Origin: Chloroflexota bacterium
GTDB lineage: Bacteria > Chloroflexota > UBA6077 > CF-72
DNA: 64,000 nucleotides
Assembly: GCA_019247515.1 (NCBI GenBank)
Contig: JAFAOS010000529.1
Span: forward strand, 1 to 64,000
Direction of reading: 5' to 3'
Positions 16,573 through 25,700 of this stretch are shown piece by piece (within the stretch, counting starts at the first letter, position 1; every line of letters begins with the position of its first letter). Under the pieces are notes generated by a model. That model saw only the letters and a program-made list of their open reading frames with translations. It ran no database searches and was not told the DNA's origin. The position numbers were made by a program, and so were the translations under genes.

Positions 16573-17142
16573 ATGCGGACGCTTGCTTCTGGCGCGCTTT
16601 CGGCTCTCGCTTTGATCCTGGCCCTGCTCCCTGGCTCGGCCGCCGCTGACGGCGGTTGGCTCGACCAGCCGCTCGGGAACTGGAACAAGGCCGGCATGGA
16701 TATTCCTCAGGCGCCGGCGATGGACCCGTCGACGAACCCGCAGTGCTTGCCTCAGAAACGGCCTGTCGATACCGCGGCCGACCAGGCGCTCAGCGACGCA
16801 GGCTGGACGCTGTACGCTGGTTACAACGCCGGCTGGGACACGTACGTGGTCCGCGGGTTGTCTGGGTATGACGGCATGTGTCGCCCGCTGGGGTACAACG
16901 TGTTCGTTTTCGTCGACGGCCAGTTTGCGGGCACGATCTCACCCGATCTGATGGATTCGCGCACCGACGGTACCGGGGACGTCACCTCATTCGCCGCCAA
17001 AGACGCGATCAGCGCCGAGTTTCAGCGCTACGCGCCCACGGACCCGCTGTGCTGTCCATCTGGCGGCGCCAGCGTGTTCTATCAGGTGAATCGAACTCCC
17101 AACGGCCCCGTGCTGGTCCCGCAAAACGTGACAGCTCACTAG
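16573..17142 (+). CDS. Secreted LppP/LprE-domain protein
   Basis: About 189 aa from ATG 16573. The signal peptide MRTLASGALSALALILALLP ends near GSAAADGG; there is no lipobox Cys, unlike mycobacterial LppP/LprE lipoproteins. The conserved core is clear: 'DQALSDAGWTLYAGYNAGWD', 'CRPLGYNVFVFVDGQFAGTI', 'SPDLMDSRTDGTGDV', and a Cys-Cys pair in 'TDPLCCPSGGASVFYQVN'. The function of the domain is unknown; in actinobacteria these proteins sit on the cell surface. A pair of family A repeats starts 3 nt after its stop. Confidence 0.78.
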   Translation: MRTLASGALSALALILALLPGSAAADGGWLDQPLGNWNKAGMDIPQAPAMDPSTNPQCLPQKRPVDTAADQALSDAGWTLYAGYNAGWDTYVVRGLSGYDGMCRPLGYNVFVFVDGQFAGTISPDLMDSRTDGTGDVTSFAAKDAISAEFQRYAPTDPLCCPSGGASVFYQVNRTPNGPVLVPQNVTAH

Positions 17143-17145
17143 CAA

Positions 17146-17421
17146 CGATGAAAAACGTCCCGCAGGGCTCCACCGTAGGTGGATTCACTGAACCTGCGTT
17201 CCTCAGCGGCGCGCTAGCTCACGTTTGTGGCCGTCACCTTCCGACGTGGCGGCAATACTTCTCTGGAGAGAAGCAGACTGACAGGCAGGTGATGAAAAAC
17301 GTCCCGAAGGGCTCCACCGTAGGTGGATTCACTGAAGCTGCGTTCCTCAGCGGCGCGCTAGCTCACGTTTGTGGCCGTCACCTTCCGACGTGGCGGCAAT
17401 TCTTCTCTGGAGAGAAGCAGA
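17146..17421 (+). repeat. Family A repeat, tandem pair (period 144 bp)
   Basis: Two nearly identical copies. TCCACCGTAGGTGGA occurs at 17169-17183 and 17313-17327, CTTCTCTGGAGAGAAG at 17258-17273 and 17402-17417. The copies differ at only a few positions, so the duplication is recent. The element begins right after the stop of the LppP-like gene and ends about 40 bp before the amidohydrolase start; both genes are on the plus strand. Reverse orientation to the copies at 6.9 and 21 kb, matching the reversed gene direction here. Confidence 0.88.
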
Positions 17422-17461
17422 TCAATTCAGCAACGTGCTGAGCAGCAAGGAGTCAAACGGC

Positions 17462-18979
17462 ATGGCGACAATCGTTCGGGGGAGCCGCTCGGCGGACATT
17501 CACAGGCAGCTCGACCATCCGGTGGTGGACGGCGACGCGCACTGGCTCGAGTCGGTCCCCGTCTTCCACGATTACCTGAAAGCCACCGGCGGGCAGAGCA
17601 TGCTCGACGAGTACGTCAAGACGCAGGATGGCGCCGACCGCTGGTTCCAGACGCCGGCCGAGGAGCGCTTCCGCCAGCGCATGGGCCGCCCCAACTACTG
17701 GTTCGGCCCCGGCAATACCGTGGACCGCGCGACGTCGATGATCCCGCGACTCATGTACGAGCGACTGCCGGACTTCGGCATCGACTTCGCGGTTGTCTAC
17801 CCCACCATGGGACTGGGCGGCTTTCAGGGCGCCAATCGGGTGCAGGGCGCCGGTCTGACCAGCGACCTGCGGCGCTGCTGCGTGCGCGCCTACAACATCA
17901 TGGCCGCCGACATGTTCCGCGCGTATGCCGATCGCATGACGCCGGCGGCAATTATCCCGACCGTCACGCCGCAAGAAGGCGTCGAAGAGGCTGAGTACGC
18001 CGTGAACACCCTGGGCCTGAAGGTCGGCATGTTGCACGGCGTCATCCAGCGACCCATTCCCGCCGACGAGGACTGGCAACCGGACCCGCGCCGACGCCGC
18101 CACTACTTCGACAACCTGGCGCTCGACAGTCCCTACGACTACGACCCGTTGTGGGCCAAAATGGTGGAGCTTGGCCTGGCCTACACCAGTCACAGCGGCA
18201 GCAGCAGCGACACGGCAACCCGCACCTCACCCAGCAGCGTCGTCCAGAGCCGGGTGGGCCACTTCGCGCAGGCGCATCAAATCGCGCTGAAAGGCCTTCT
18301 GCTGGGGGGAGTTCCGCACCGGTTCCCGACGCTGAATTTCGCGTTCCTGGAGGCCGGCATCGCGTGGGCCGTGAACGTGTGCATCGACCTGATGCTGATC
18401 TTCACCAAGTTTGGCCGAGAAGGTCTGGAGCGCGATCTTCATCCGCACAACCTGGACCCCCGCCAGTTGCGCGAGCTGTTCGACGAATACGCTACCGACG
18501 AGCAGTTCCGGGGCAGGATCGACCGCGTCTTCGACGAAAACAATTTGTGGCCCAATCAGCCGGGGAAGACGGCGGAAGACCTGATCGTGCGCGCCGCGGA
18601 CTGGGACGAGTTCGCCGCCGCGCACATCACACGTCCAGAGCAGATCCGCGAGCTGTTCATGCACCAGTTCTATTTCGGCTGCGAGTCAGACGATCCGACC
18701 GTCCGCTGGGCATTCGACGAGCACTCGTCGATGGGCACGCGCTTCAAGCCGATCTTCAGCTCGGATATTTCACACTTTGATGTGACGGACATGACCGAGG
18801 TGCTGGAGGAAGCCTGGGAGCTGGTGGAGCACGAGCTGGTGGACGAACAGGGCTTCCGCGAGCTGACGTTCACGAATCCGGTGACGCTCCATGGCCGCAT
18901 GAATCCTGACTTCTTCAAAGGCACGGTAGTGGAAGCGGAGGCCGAGCGCGAGCTGGCCAGCCCCGCGGTCGGAGTTTAA
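17462..18979 (+). CDS. Amidohydrolase_2 family metal-dependent hydrolase (505 aa)
   Basis: Start ATG 17462 is set by AAGGAG 9 nt upstream; the ORF track's 31 extra residues come from the repeat. The N-terminal 'HPVVDGDAHWLESVPVF' carries the D-x-D/H-x-H-like metal motif (here DGDAHW), as in Amidohydro_2 proteins such as ACMSD and gamma-resorcylate decarboxylase. 'LAYTSHSGSSSD' and 'RFPTLNFAFLEAGIAWAVNV' (equivalent of the FPxLxFxxxExG segment) and 'FKPIFSSDISHFDVTDM' (SDxxH) complete the barrel. It is longer than the typical 330-400 aa member. Expected role: hydrolysis or decarboxylation of a cyclic organic acid. The cupin gene follows after 6 nt, suggesting that they act together. Confidence 0.86.
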   Translation: MATIVRGSRSADIHRQLDHPVVDGDAHWLESVPVFHDYLKATGGQSMLDEYVKTQDGADRWFQTPAEERFRQRMGRPNYWFGPGNTVDRATSMIPRLMYERLPDFGIDFAVVYPTMGLGGFQGANRVQGAGLTSDLRRCCVRAYNIMAADMFRAYADRMTPAAIIPTVTPQEGVEEAEYAVNTLGLKVGMLHGVIQRPIPADEDWQPDPRRRRHYFDNLALDSPYDYDPLWAKMVELGLAYTSHSGSSSDTATRTSPSSVVQSRVGHFAQAHQIALKGLLLGGVPHRFPTLNFAFLEAGIAWAVNVCIDLMLIFTKFGREGLERDLHPHNLDPRQLRELFDEYATDEQFRGRIDRVFDENNLWPNQPGKTAEDLIVRAADWDEFAAAHITRPEQIRELFMHQFYFGCESDDPTVRWAFDEHSSMGTRFKPIFSSDISHFDVTDMTEVLEEAWELVEHELVDEQGFRELTFTNPVTLHGRMNPDFFKGTVVEAEAERELASPAVGV

Positions 18980-18985
18980 TGCACT

Positions 18986-19465
18986 ATGGCCACGATCATC
19001 GCCAACGCGCAACCGGTAACCGACCGAGCCAGCACGTTCAGCGTGCGCGACGCGCCGCTGTTGTCGGAAGGCCAGACGATGACGTTGCTGGCGCAGGCCA
19101 CGGACCTGAAGATCCACCTGAAGGTCCACGCTCCGGGTTGGAATGGCGAGCTGGTCCAGCACCATCATCCGCACGAGGACCACATGTTTTTTGTGCTGGC
19201 GGGCGAGGCGACGTTCCAGGATGAACGCGGCAAGCAGACCCGGGTCGGCCCGATGGAGGGCATCATGCTGCCCAAAGGCGTGATCTATTCGTTCGAAAAC
19301 AGTGGCACTGAGAACCTGGTCATCCTGCGAGCGGGCCTGGTCATCAGGCCCTCGAGCGGCGTGGTGCTGACCGATAAAAGCGCCGACCGGGCGGCGATGC
19401 GCCACGTCATCGACCACTTCGTGGCCAGCGGCACGACCTTCGCCGAGGGCCGCCCTGAGAAGTAG
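18986..19465 (+). CDS. Cupin_2 domain protein
   Basis: A 159-aa protein with one cupin barrel: motif 1 'QHHHPHEDHMFFVLAGEATF' carries the His/Glu metal ligands, and motif 2 'MLPKGVIYSFENSGTENLV' follows. Small cupins act as dioxygenases, isomerases or ligand sensors. It is 6 nt after the amidohydrolase and clearly co-transcribed with it, so it probably works on the same compound. Its stop codon touches the large family C inverted repeat. Confidence 0.88.
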   Translation: MATIIANAQPVTDRASTFSVRDAPLLSEGQTMTLLAQATDLKIHLKVHAPGWNGELVQHHHPHEDHMFFVLAGEATFQDERGKQTRVGPMEGIMLPKGVIYSFENSGTENLVILRAGLVIRPSSGVVLTDKSADRAAMRHVIDHFVASGTTFAEGRPEK

Positions 19466-19546
19466 CCCTCACCCCAGCCCTCTCCCAGAGGAAGAGGGAG
19501 GGCTACTTGGCCTCCCTCTCCCTCTGGGAGAGGGTCGGGGTGAGGG
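19466..19546. terminator. Family C long inverted repeat, 36-bp arms, convergent junction
   Basis: Left arm 19466-19501 and right arm 19511-19546 are inverted copies with only about three mismatches, separated by a 9-nt loop (GCTACTTGG). The arms fill the whole space between the cupin stop codon (plus) and the DUF4331 stop codon (minus). A cruciform or strong bidirectional terminator is the obvious reading, though there is no U-tract. Confidence 0.8.
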
Positions 19547-19555
19547 AGCAGTTGC

Positions 19556-20926
19556 TTACGCTGCCGCGAACTGGTGGGCGTAGCCTTCGTTGGGCGTCCC
19601 CACGTACGGGAAGCTGGCAAGAAAGGGGGAGGTGGGCGACGGCATGGTGCCGTCCTTGAGCTGTCCGGCAGCGTCGTCGGGCTTGTAGCTGGGTGCAACC
19701 AGGGGCAGCGTGACACCGGCGATGGCCCGCAGCTCGATCGCGACGATGTCGTCGACCAGGCGTCGACCGTTCGGGAAGCCGGCCGCGTCGCCCGCCACGA
19801 GACCAATCGGATTCGGCTGCTGCGTCGGAGGTACGGCGACATTCAATCGCAGCATGTCCGCCTGGGTCGCGCTGGTGAAGTTCTGGAACCCGGGCACGAC
19901 GCCGGCCGGAATACCGGTCAGCAAAATGGCTACCAGGTCAGCTCGCGGCATGTTGACCGCTGCCAGGTTGGGAAACACATTCGGGTACAGCACCGGCAGC
20001 AGCTTCTGGAGCTCAGGCGTTTGATAGTGCTGAAGGAACTGGCTCTCCTGGTTGACGGGTGTCTGGTTCCACAAGTCCTTGGACCACAGCGGGATCAGGA
20101 CCTCGTTGACCAGTGGATTGCCCAGACGCGAAACCTGGATCCACGGCCCCATGTCCTGCGGCGCGGTGCCCATGTTGCGCACGCGTGACTGCTGGCGACT
20201 GGCGGTGGACCACACCCCGATGGTGGCGGTGGAGTCCATCACTCCGTCTGGCCTGGCGCCAGTGCTCGTCAGCTGTTCGATCGGGACCTGAATGGCAATC
20301 GTATGCACGTTGAAGCCCTGCAGCTCGTTGAGTCCGTTGGCGGCAGCCGTTGGAATCAGGTGCAGGTTCTGGAAGGGTCGCAGGTCGCCGAGGTCGAAGA
20401 TGGAACCCAGGTCCACCCAGAAGGGGTCCGCGCGTTGGCCGGCGAAGACCTTGATGCCACCCGGCAGCGAGTGGATCGCCGCGTTGGCCAGGTCGTCGTA
20501 CTTGGGAGTAGAGCGCGGCCCGATGCGACACGGCGGAGTGGCCAGGTCCATGCCGAGGACGTCTGACCTGTCGCCCTGCACGCGTGTGACCGAGTAGAGC
20601 TGGCGCAGGTTCCAGTTGGGGTCCGTCAGCGACGTGATGGGACCCGTGTTGTACAGGAATGTGGTCTGGCTCTGGATATCGGTGGTGAAGCGGAATTGAA
20701 AGCTGATGTCCGGGTTGGCGCCAGGTGCATTGGAGACGTTGATCGAATACAGGACCGAGTCGCCGAAACGATAGAAATTCGGGCCGCCGGCCGGGTCCTG
20801 GCCGGGAATGAAGTTGGCGATCAACGTGACGGTGTCCGGCGCATCCGGACTGACGAACGCGTAGACGTCGGTATTGTCGGCCACGGGATCGGAGGCGATC
20901 TCGGGCGCTTCTCGGTGTGAGGACAT
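19556..20926 (-). CDS. DUF4331 domain protein
   Basis: About 456 aa from ATG 20926; the ORF track's first 29 residues come from the family A repeat. The N-terminus 'MSSHREAPEIASDPVADNTD' followed by 'VYAFVSPDAPDTVTLIANFI' and 'DPAGGPNFYRFGDSVLYSI' is the DUF4331 signature; the C-terminal 'FPNGRRLVDDIVAIELRAIA' also fits. The family is widespread in environmental bacteria and has no known activity. No signal peptide is visible, although many relatives are predicted extracellular. A small Tat protein gene lies upstream in the same direction, and family A repeats occupy the gap. Confidence 0.9.
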   Translation of the reverse strand: MSSHREAPEIASDPVADNTDVYAFVSPDAPDTVTLIANFIPGQDPAGGPNFYRFGDSVLYSINVSNAPGANPDISFQFRFTTDIQSQTTFLYNTGPITSLTDPNWNLRQLYSVTRVQGDRSDVLGMDLATPPCRIGPRSTPKYDDLANAAIHSLPGGIKVFAGQRADPFWVDLGSIFDLGDLRPFQNLHLIPTAAANGLNELQGFNVHTIAIQVPIEQLTSTGARPDGVMDSTATIGVWSTASRQQSRVRNMGTAPQDMGPWIQVSRLGNPLVNEVLIPLWSKDLWNQTPVNQESQFLQHYQTPELQKLLPVLYPNVFPNLAAVNMPRADLVAILLTGIPAGVVPGFQNFTSATQADMLRLNVAVPPTQQPNPIGLVAGDAAGFPNGRRLVDDIVAIELRAIAGVTLPLVAPSYKPDDAAGQLKDGTMPSPTSPFLASFPYVGTPNEGYAHQFAAA

Positions 20927-20939
20927 GGGAGTCTTGAAT

Positions 20940-21254
20940 CTCCTGACAGGTTGCTCAAAAAATCTGCTTCTCTTTAGAGAAGAATTGCCGGCACTGCGTA
21001 AGCTGGCGGCCACAAACGTGAGCTAGCGCCCTCGGACGAACGCAGGTTCAGTGATTCCACCTACGGTGGAGCCCTTCGGGAGGTTTTCATCAACTTGCTA
21101 AACAGGTTCCTGAAAAAAGGCTGCTTCTCTTTAGAGAAGAATTGCCGGCATTGCGTAAGCTGGCGGCCACAAACGTGAGCTAGCGCCCTCGGACGAACGC
21201 AGGTTCAGTGATTCCACCTACGGTGGAGCCCTTCGGGAGGTTTTCATCAACCTG
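20940..21254 (-). repeat. Family A repeat, tandem pair (period 157 bp)
   Basis: The best preserved pair. CTTCTCTTTAGAGAAG occurs at 20967-20982 and 21124-21139; TCCACCTACGGTGGA at 21056-21070 and 21213-21227. The period of 157 bp is exact for both hairpins. The sequence between the hairpins ('GCGGCCACAAACGTGAGCTA' and on) is identical in both copies. It runs precisely from the stop codon of the Tat mini-protein gene (21255) to just before the DUF4331 start, and both genes are on the minus strand. Confidence 0.9.
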
Positions 21255-21560
21255 CTAAGCGATCGCCTGATGCAGACTCTGCACGATGGCGCTGTTGGTG
21301 AACGGGATCGCCTGCTCGCCGACCAGGATGGTGCCCGCGCCCGTGGACGGGTCGTCGATATACACGACGAACGGCCGCCCGCCGACGACATTGACGACCG
21401 GCATGGGCGCTGGCGAGCTGGGCGCGGGCACCGGCTGGGCCGGCGTGCGCGTCCGCGAGTCGGCCAGAACTGGCAGCGGCGCTATGGCGCTGAGCGCGCC
21501 AATGGCCGCGACGCTGAGAGACGTCCGTGTGATGAATCCGCGGCGTGTAACAGATGGCAT
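21255..21560 (-). CDS. Small Tat-exported protein, unknown function
   Basis: A 101-aa protein from ATG 21560 (MPSVTRRGFITRTSLSVAAI). It has a twin-arginine signal (RRGFI), a hydrophobic stretch, and cleavage likely near 'PLPVLADS'. The mature part is a Pro-rich linker plus about 45 residues ('VVGGRPFVVYIDDPSTGAGT', 'ILVGEQAIPFTNSAIVQSLH'). I do not recognise a domain. The first 26 residues of the ORF-track protein are upstream sequence. Co-directional with DUF4331, so it may be exported for the same pathway. Confidence 0.72.
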   Translation of the reverse strand: MPSVTRRGFITRTSLSVAAIGALSAIAPLPVLADSRTRTPAQPVPAPSSPAPMPVVNVVGGRPFVVYIDDPSTGAGTILVGEQAIPFTNSAIVQSLHQAIA

Positions 21561-21664
21561 CGTCGCCTGCTCCTCGTGCGTGATGTCGAGACACAAGCCA
21601 GTACGTCGTCCCCAGCGAGTCGGATCAACGCCGTTCACGTACTGGTGTCCGCGCTGGTATCTTT

Positions 21665-22681
21665 GTGGGCGCGGCGGTGGAATGGAGCACGGACCAGCAA
21701 CAGTTTCAACAGCTCGCCGAGCCGCATCGGTACCAGCTCCAGGTGCATTGCTATCGCATGCTCGGGTCGTTGCACGAAGCGGAGGACCTGGTCCAGGAGA
21801 CTTTCCTGCGCGCGTGGCGCGCGCGGGAACAGTTCGAGGGCCGCGCGTCGTTTCGCAACTGGCTGTACCGGATTGCGACCAACGCCTGTCTGAATGTCAT
21901 CGCGAGCCGCGCGCACGCGCGCAGACTGCTGCCCGATGCGTACGGACCAGCGGCGCACGGCCCGCTGACGGGCTCGCCGCCTGGCGAAGCGGAGGTCGCC
22001 TGGCTGGAGCCCTATCCAGGTATGCTCGTCGACGAGATTGTCGACGTCGAGCCCGGGCCCGAAGCGCTCTACGAGCTGCGCGAGTCCGTCCAACTGGCGT
22101 TCGTCGCCGCCATCCAGCAGCTACCAGCCCGCCAGCGCGCGGTACTGCTGCTGCGCGACGTGTTGGGCTGGTCTGCCATCGAAACGGCGCGGCTGCTGGA
22201 TACCTCCGTGGCTTCGGTCAACAGCGCCCTGCAACGCGCGCGGGCGACGCTGGAGCGCATCGGAGGAGCACGCGAGCAGCTGTCACCGACTGCCACGGAT
22301 GAGCGGCAGCGTGAGCTTCTAGAGCGCTACCTCGAGACCTGGGAAGCCTCCGACATGGACGGGTTCGCGGCCCTGCTCAAAGAAGACGCGATCCTGAGAA
22401 TGCCACCGTGGATCGAGTGGTATCGCGGACGGGAGGCGATCGCCGCTCTCTTCCGCTCGATCCGCCAACCGCGGCCGGCGGGTGGCTCGCGCGCGGTGCT
22501 GACGAGTGCCAACGGGCAGCCAGCCTTCGCCCACTACACGCTCGCCAGCGACGGTTCCGCGTTCCAAGCACAGGCGATTCAGGTCGTCACGTTCGAACAG
22601 GATGCCATCGGCGCGCTGACCGCGTTCCTGGACACCGGGCTTTTCCCGAAGTTCGGACTACCAACAACCCTGCCGCTCTAG
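21665..22681 (+). CDS. ECF sigma factor, SigX5-like (TIGR02960) with SnoaL-like tail
   Basis: A 338-aa protein. Region 2 '[20 protein letters not shown]' plus '[20 protein letters not shown]' and '[17 protein letters not shown]' is followed by region 4 '[20 protein letters not shown]' with helix-turn-helix '[20 protein letters not shown]'. The '[20 protein letters not shown]' linker is typical of TIGR02960. The C-terminal about 120 residues ('[20 protein letters not shown]') form a SnoaL/NTF2-like domain that in related ECF groups controls activity in place of an anti-sigma factor. Start GTG 21665, divergent from the Tat gene. It ends 68 bp before gltB in the same direction, so read-through or regulation of gltBD is possible. 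Confidence 0.9.
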   Translation: MGAAVEWSTDQQQFQQLAEPHRYQLQVHCYRMLGSLHEAEDLVQETFLRAWRAREQFEGRASFRNWLYRIATNACLNVIASRAHARRLLPDAYGPAAHGPLTGSPPGEAEVAWLEPYPGMLVDEIVDVEPGPEALYELRESVQLAFVAAIQQLPARQRAVLLLRDVLGWSAIETARLLDTSVASVNSALQRARATLERIGGAREQLSPTATDERQRELLERYLETWEASDMDGFAALLKEDAILRMPPWIEWYRGREAIAALFRSIRQPRPAGGSRAVLTSANGQPAFAHYTLASDGSAFQAQAIQVVTFEQDAIGALTAFLDTGLFPKFGLPTTLPL

Positions 22682-22749
22682 TATCCTTATCACCCCGCGG
22701 CCGGGCCAATGTCGTCCCTCGCGAAGGAACTTTTGCGACAGGGTGCGAC

Positions 22750-25700
22750 ATGCCGAAGGCCAAGCTTCGCTTTGACCAGACAACTCAACGACTGCCCTTC
22801 AGTTGTCTGCCTGAACGGGATGGCCTGTACGACCCGCGCTTCGAGCACGACGCGTGCGGCGTCTCGTTCGTCGCCGATATCAAGGGCCGCGCCAGTCGCG
22901 AGATCGTCGACACCGCGCTCAGCGCGCTCTGCAACCTGGATCATCGCGGCGCCCAGGGCGCCGAGCCCAATACCGGTGACGGCGCAGGCATCCTGGTCCA
23001 GGTCCCGGACGACTTCCTGAGGCCGATTGTCGACTTCGACCTTCCAGCGCGCGGCGCCTACGCCGTCGGCCTGTGCTTCGTGCCAGCCCAACCCCAGCTC
23101 GCCGCCCGTTCGATGGCCGGCGTCGAAGCAATCGTCCGTGACGAGGGCCTGCGCGTGCTCGGCTGGCGAGACGTGCCGATCAATCCTGCGAGCGTCGGCA
23201 AGACCGCGCGCGGGGTGATGCCCAGCTTCAAGCACCTGTTCCTCGACGACCCCGACGGCGCGCAGGGCGTCGAGCTGGACCGCAAGGTTTTCGTGGCGCG
23301 CAAGCGCTGCGAGCACGAGTTGTCGAGCGCCGAGGCGGTCTACTTCCCGTCGCTTTCGGCGCGAACGCTCATCTATAAAGGAATGCTCACCACGCCGCAG
23401 CTGGCGGAGTTCTTTCCCGACCTGTGCGATCCACGCCTCAGCTCCGCGCTGGCGCTGGTCCACAGCCGCTTTTCGACCAACACCTTCCCGTCGTGGCCGC
23501 TGGCGCATCCGTACCGGATGATCGCCCACAACGGCGAGATCAACACGCTGCAGGGCAACCGCAACTGGTTGCGGGCGCGCGAAGCGCTGATGTCGACGCC
23601 GTGCATCCCCGGTCTGGAGCGCGCATTCCCGATTGTCACCGCCTCGGGTTCGGACACCGCCAGCTTCGACGAATGCCTCGAGCTGCTCCACCTCGCGGGG
23701 CGGCCCATCTGGCACGCCGTGCTGATGATGATCCCCGAAGCCTGGGAAAACCACGCGAGCATGTCGCCGGAGAAGCGGGCCTTTTACCGCTTCCACGCCT
23801 CGCTCATGGAGCCCTGGGACGGCCCCGCGTCGATCGCGTTCACCGACGGCAGCGTCATCGGCGCGGTGCTCGACAGAAATGGCCTGCGCCCGAGCCGCTA
23901 CTGGATTACGGACGACGAGCGAGTCATCATGGCCAGCGAGACCGGCGTCGTGCCCGTCGAGCCGGCGCGGGTGGTCAAGAAAGGCCGCCTGCAGCCCGGG
24001 CGGATGTTCCTGGTGGACACGCGTCAGGGTCGGATCGTCGAGGACGCCGAGCTCAAGGCGCAGCTGGCGTGCGACCAACCGTACGCTCGCTGGCTGGACG
24101 ATGGGCTCATCCACCTGAACGACCTGCCCGCGCGCCAGCACGTGGCGGCCAGCCACGCGTCCGTGCGACGACGCCAGCAGGTCTTCGGCTACACGCACGA
24201 GGAGCTCAAAATTCTGGTGGCGCCGATGGCCCGCGACGGTAGCGAGGCGGTCGGCTCGATGGGTACCGATACGCCGGTGGCGGTGCTATCCGAGCGGCCG
24301 CGTCTGCTGTTCGACTACTTCCAGCAGTTGTTTGCGCAGGTCACCAACCCACCCCTGGATGCCATTCGCGAAGAGCTGGTGACGTCGCTGTCGTCCACGC
24401 TCGGACCAGAAGCAAACCTCCTGCAACCAGGTCCAGAGTCATGCCGACAGGTGGAGCTGCCGTTTCCGATCATCGACAACGACGATCTGGCACGGCTCAT
24501 CCACGTCGACGACGACGGGAACTATCCGCACCTGGCGGCGCACGTCGTCTCGGGTCTGTTCCGCGTGGCGGACGGCGGCGCTGGATTGCGCGTCGCTCTC
24601 GACCGGGCGTGTCTCGAATCGTCCGCCGCTATCGCCGACGGCTGCCGCATCCTGGTCCTGTCCGACCGCAACTCCGATGCGGAGTGGGCGCCAATCCCGT
24701 CACTGTTGCTGACCTCGGCCGTACATCACCATCTGATTCGCGAAAAGACGCGCACGCGGGTTGGCCTGATTGTCGAGACGGGCGACGCGCGCGAGGTCCA
24801 CCACATGGCGCTGCTCATCGGCTACGGCGCGGGCGCCGTCAACCCGTACCTCGCCTTCGAAACCGTCGACGACCTGATCGACAACTCCAGATTCGGGCTG
24901 GGCGGAGCCGACCCGCACGCCGCGATCAAGAAGTACATCAAGTCTGCCGGTAAGGGCGTGCTGAAAGTGATGTCCAAAATGGGCATCTCGACTGTTGCGT
25001 CGTACACGGGCGCGCAGGTGTTCGAGGCGATCGGTTTGTCGCGGGCGCTGGTCGACGAATACTTCACCGGCACCGTTTCTCGTCTGGACGGCATCGGTCT
25101 CGACGAGATCGCTCGCGAGGTCGCGCTGCGCCACGAGGTGGCGTACCCGCGCCGACCGGAGCAGCGCGCGCACCGCGACCTGGAGCTTGGCGGCGAATAC
25201 CAGTGGCGGCGCGAAGGCGAGTACCACCTGTTCAATCCGGAGACGGTCTTCAAGCTCCAGCATGCCACGCGCGCCAGGCGCTACGACGTCTACAAAGAGT
25301 ACACGCGTCTGGTCGACGACCAGGCCCGCCGACTCGCGACGCTGCGCGGCCTGTTCAGCTTCCGCGAGGGCGCGCGCCAGCCGGTGCCGCTTGACGAAGT
25401 GGAGCCGGTCAGCGAGATCGTCAAGCGCTTCGCAACCGGAGCAATGTCCTACGGGTCGATCTCGAAAGAAGCCCACGAAACGCTGGCCATCGCCATGAAC
25501 CGCATCGGTGGCAAGTCCAACACCGGCGAAGGTGGCGAAGACGCCGACCGCTACGTGCCCGATCCCAATGGCGACTGGCGGCGTTCGGCCATCAAGCAGG
25601 TCGCGTCCGGTCGCTTCGGCGTCACTTCGGAGTACCTGGTCAACGCCGACGACCTGCAGATCAAGATGGCGCAGGGGGCCAAGCCCGGCGAAGGCGGCCA

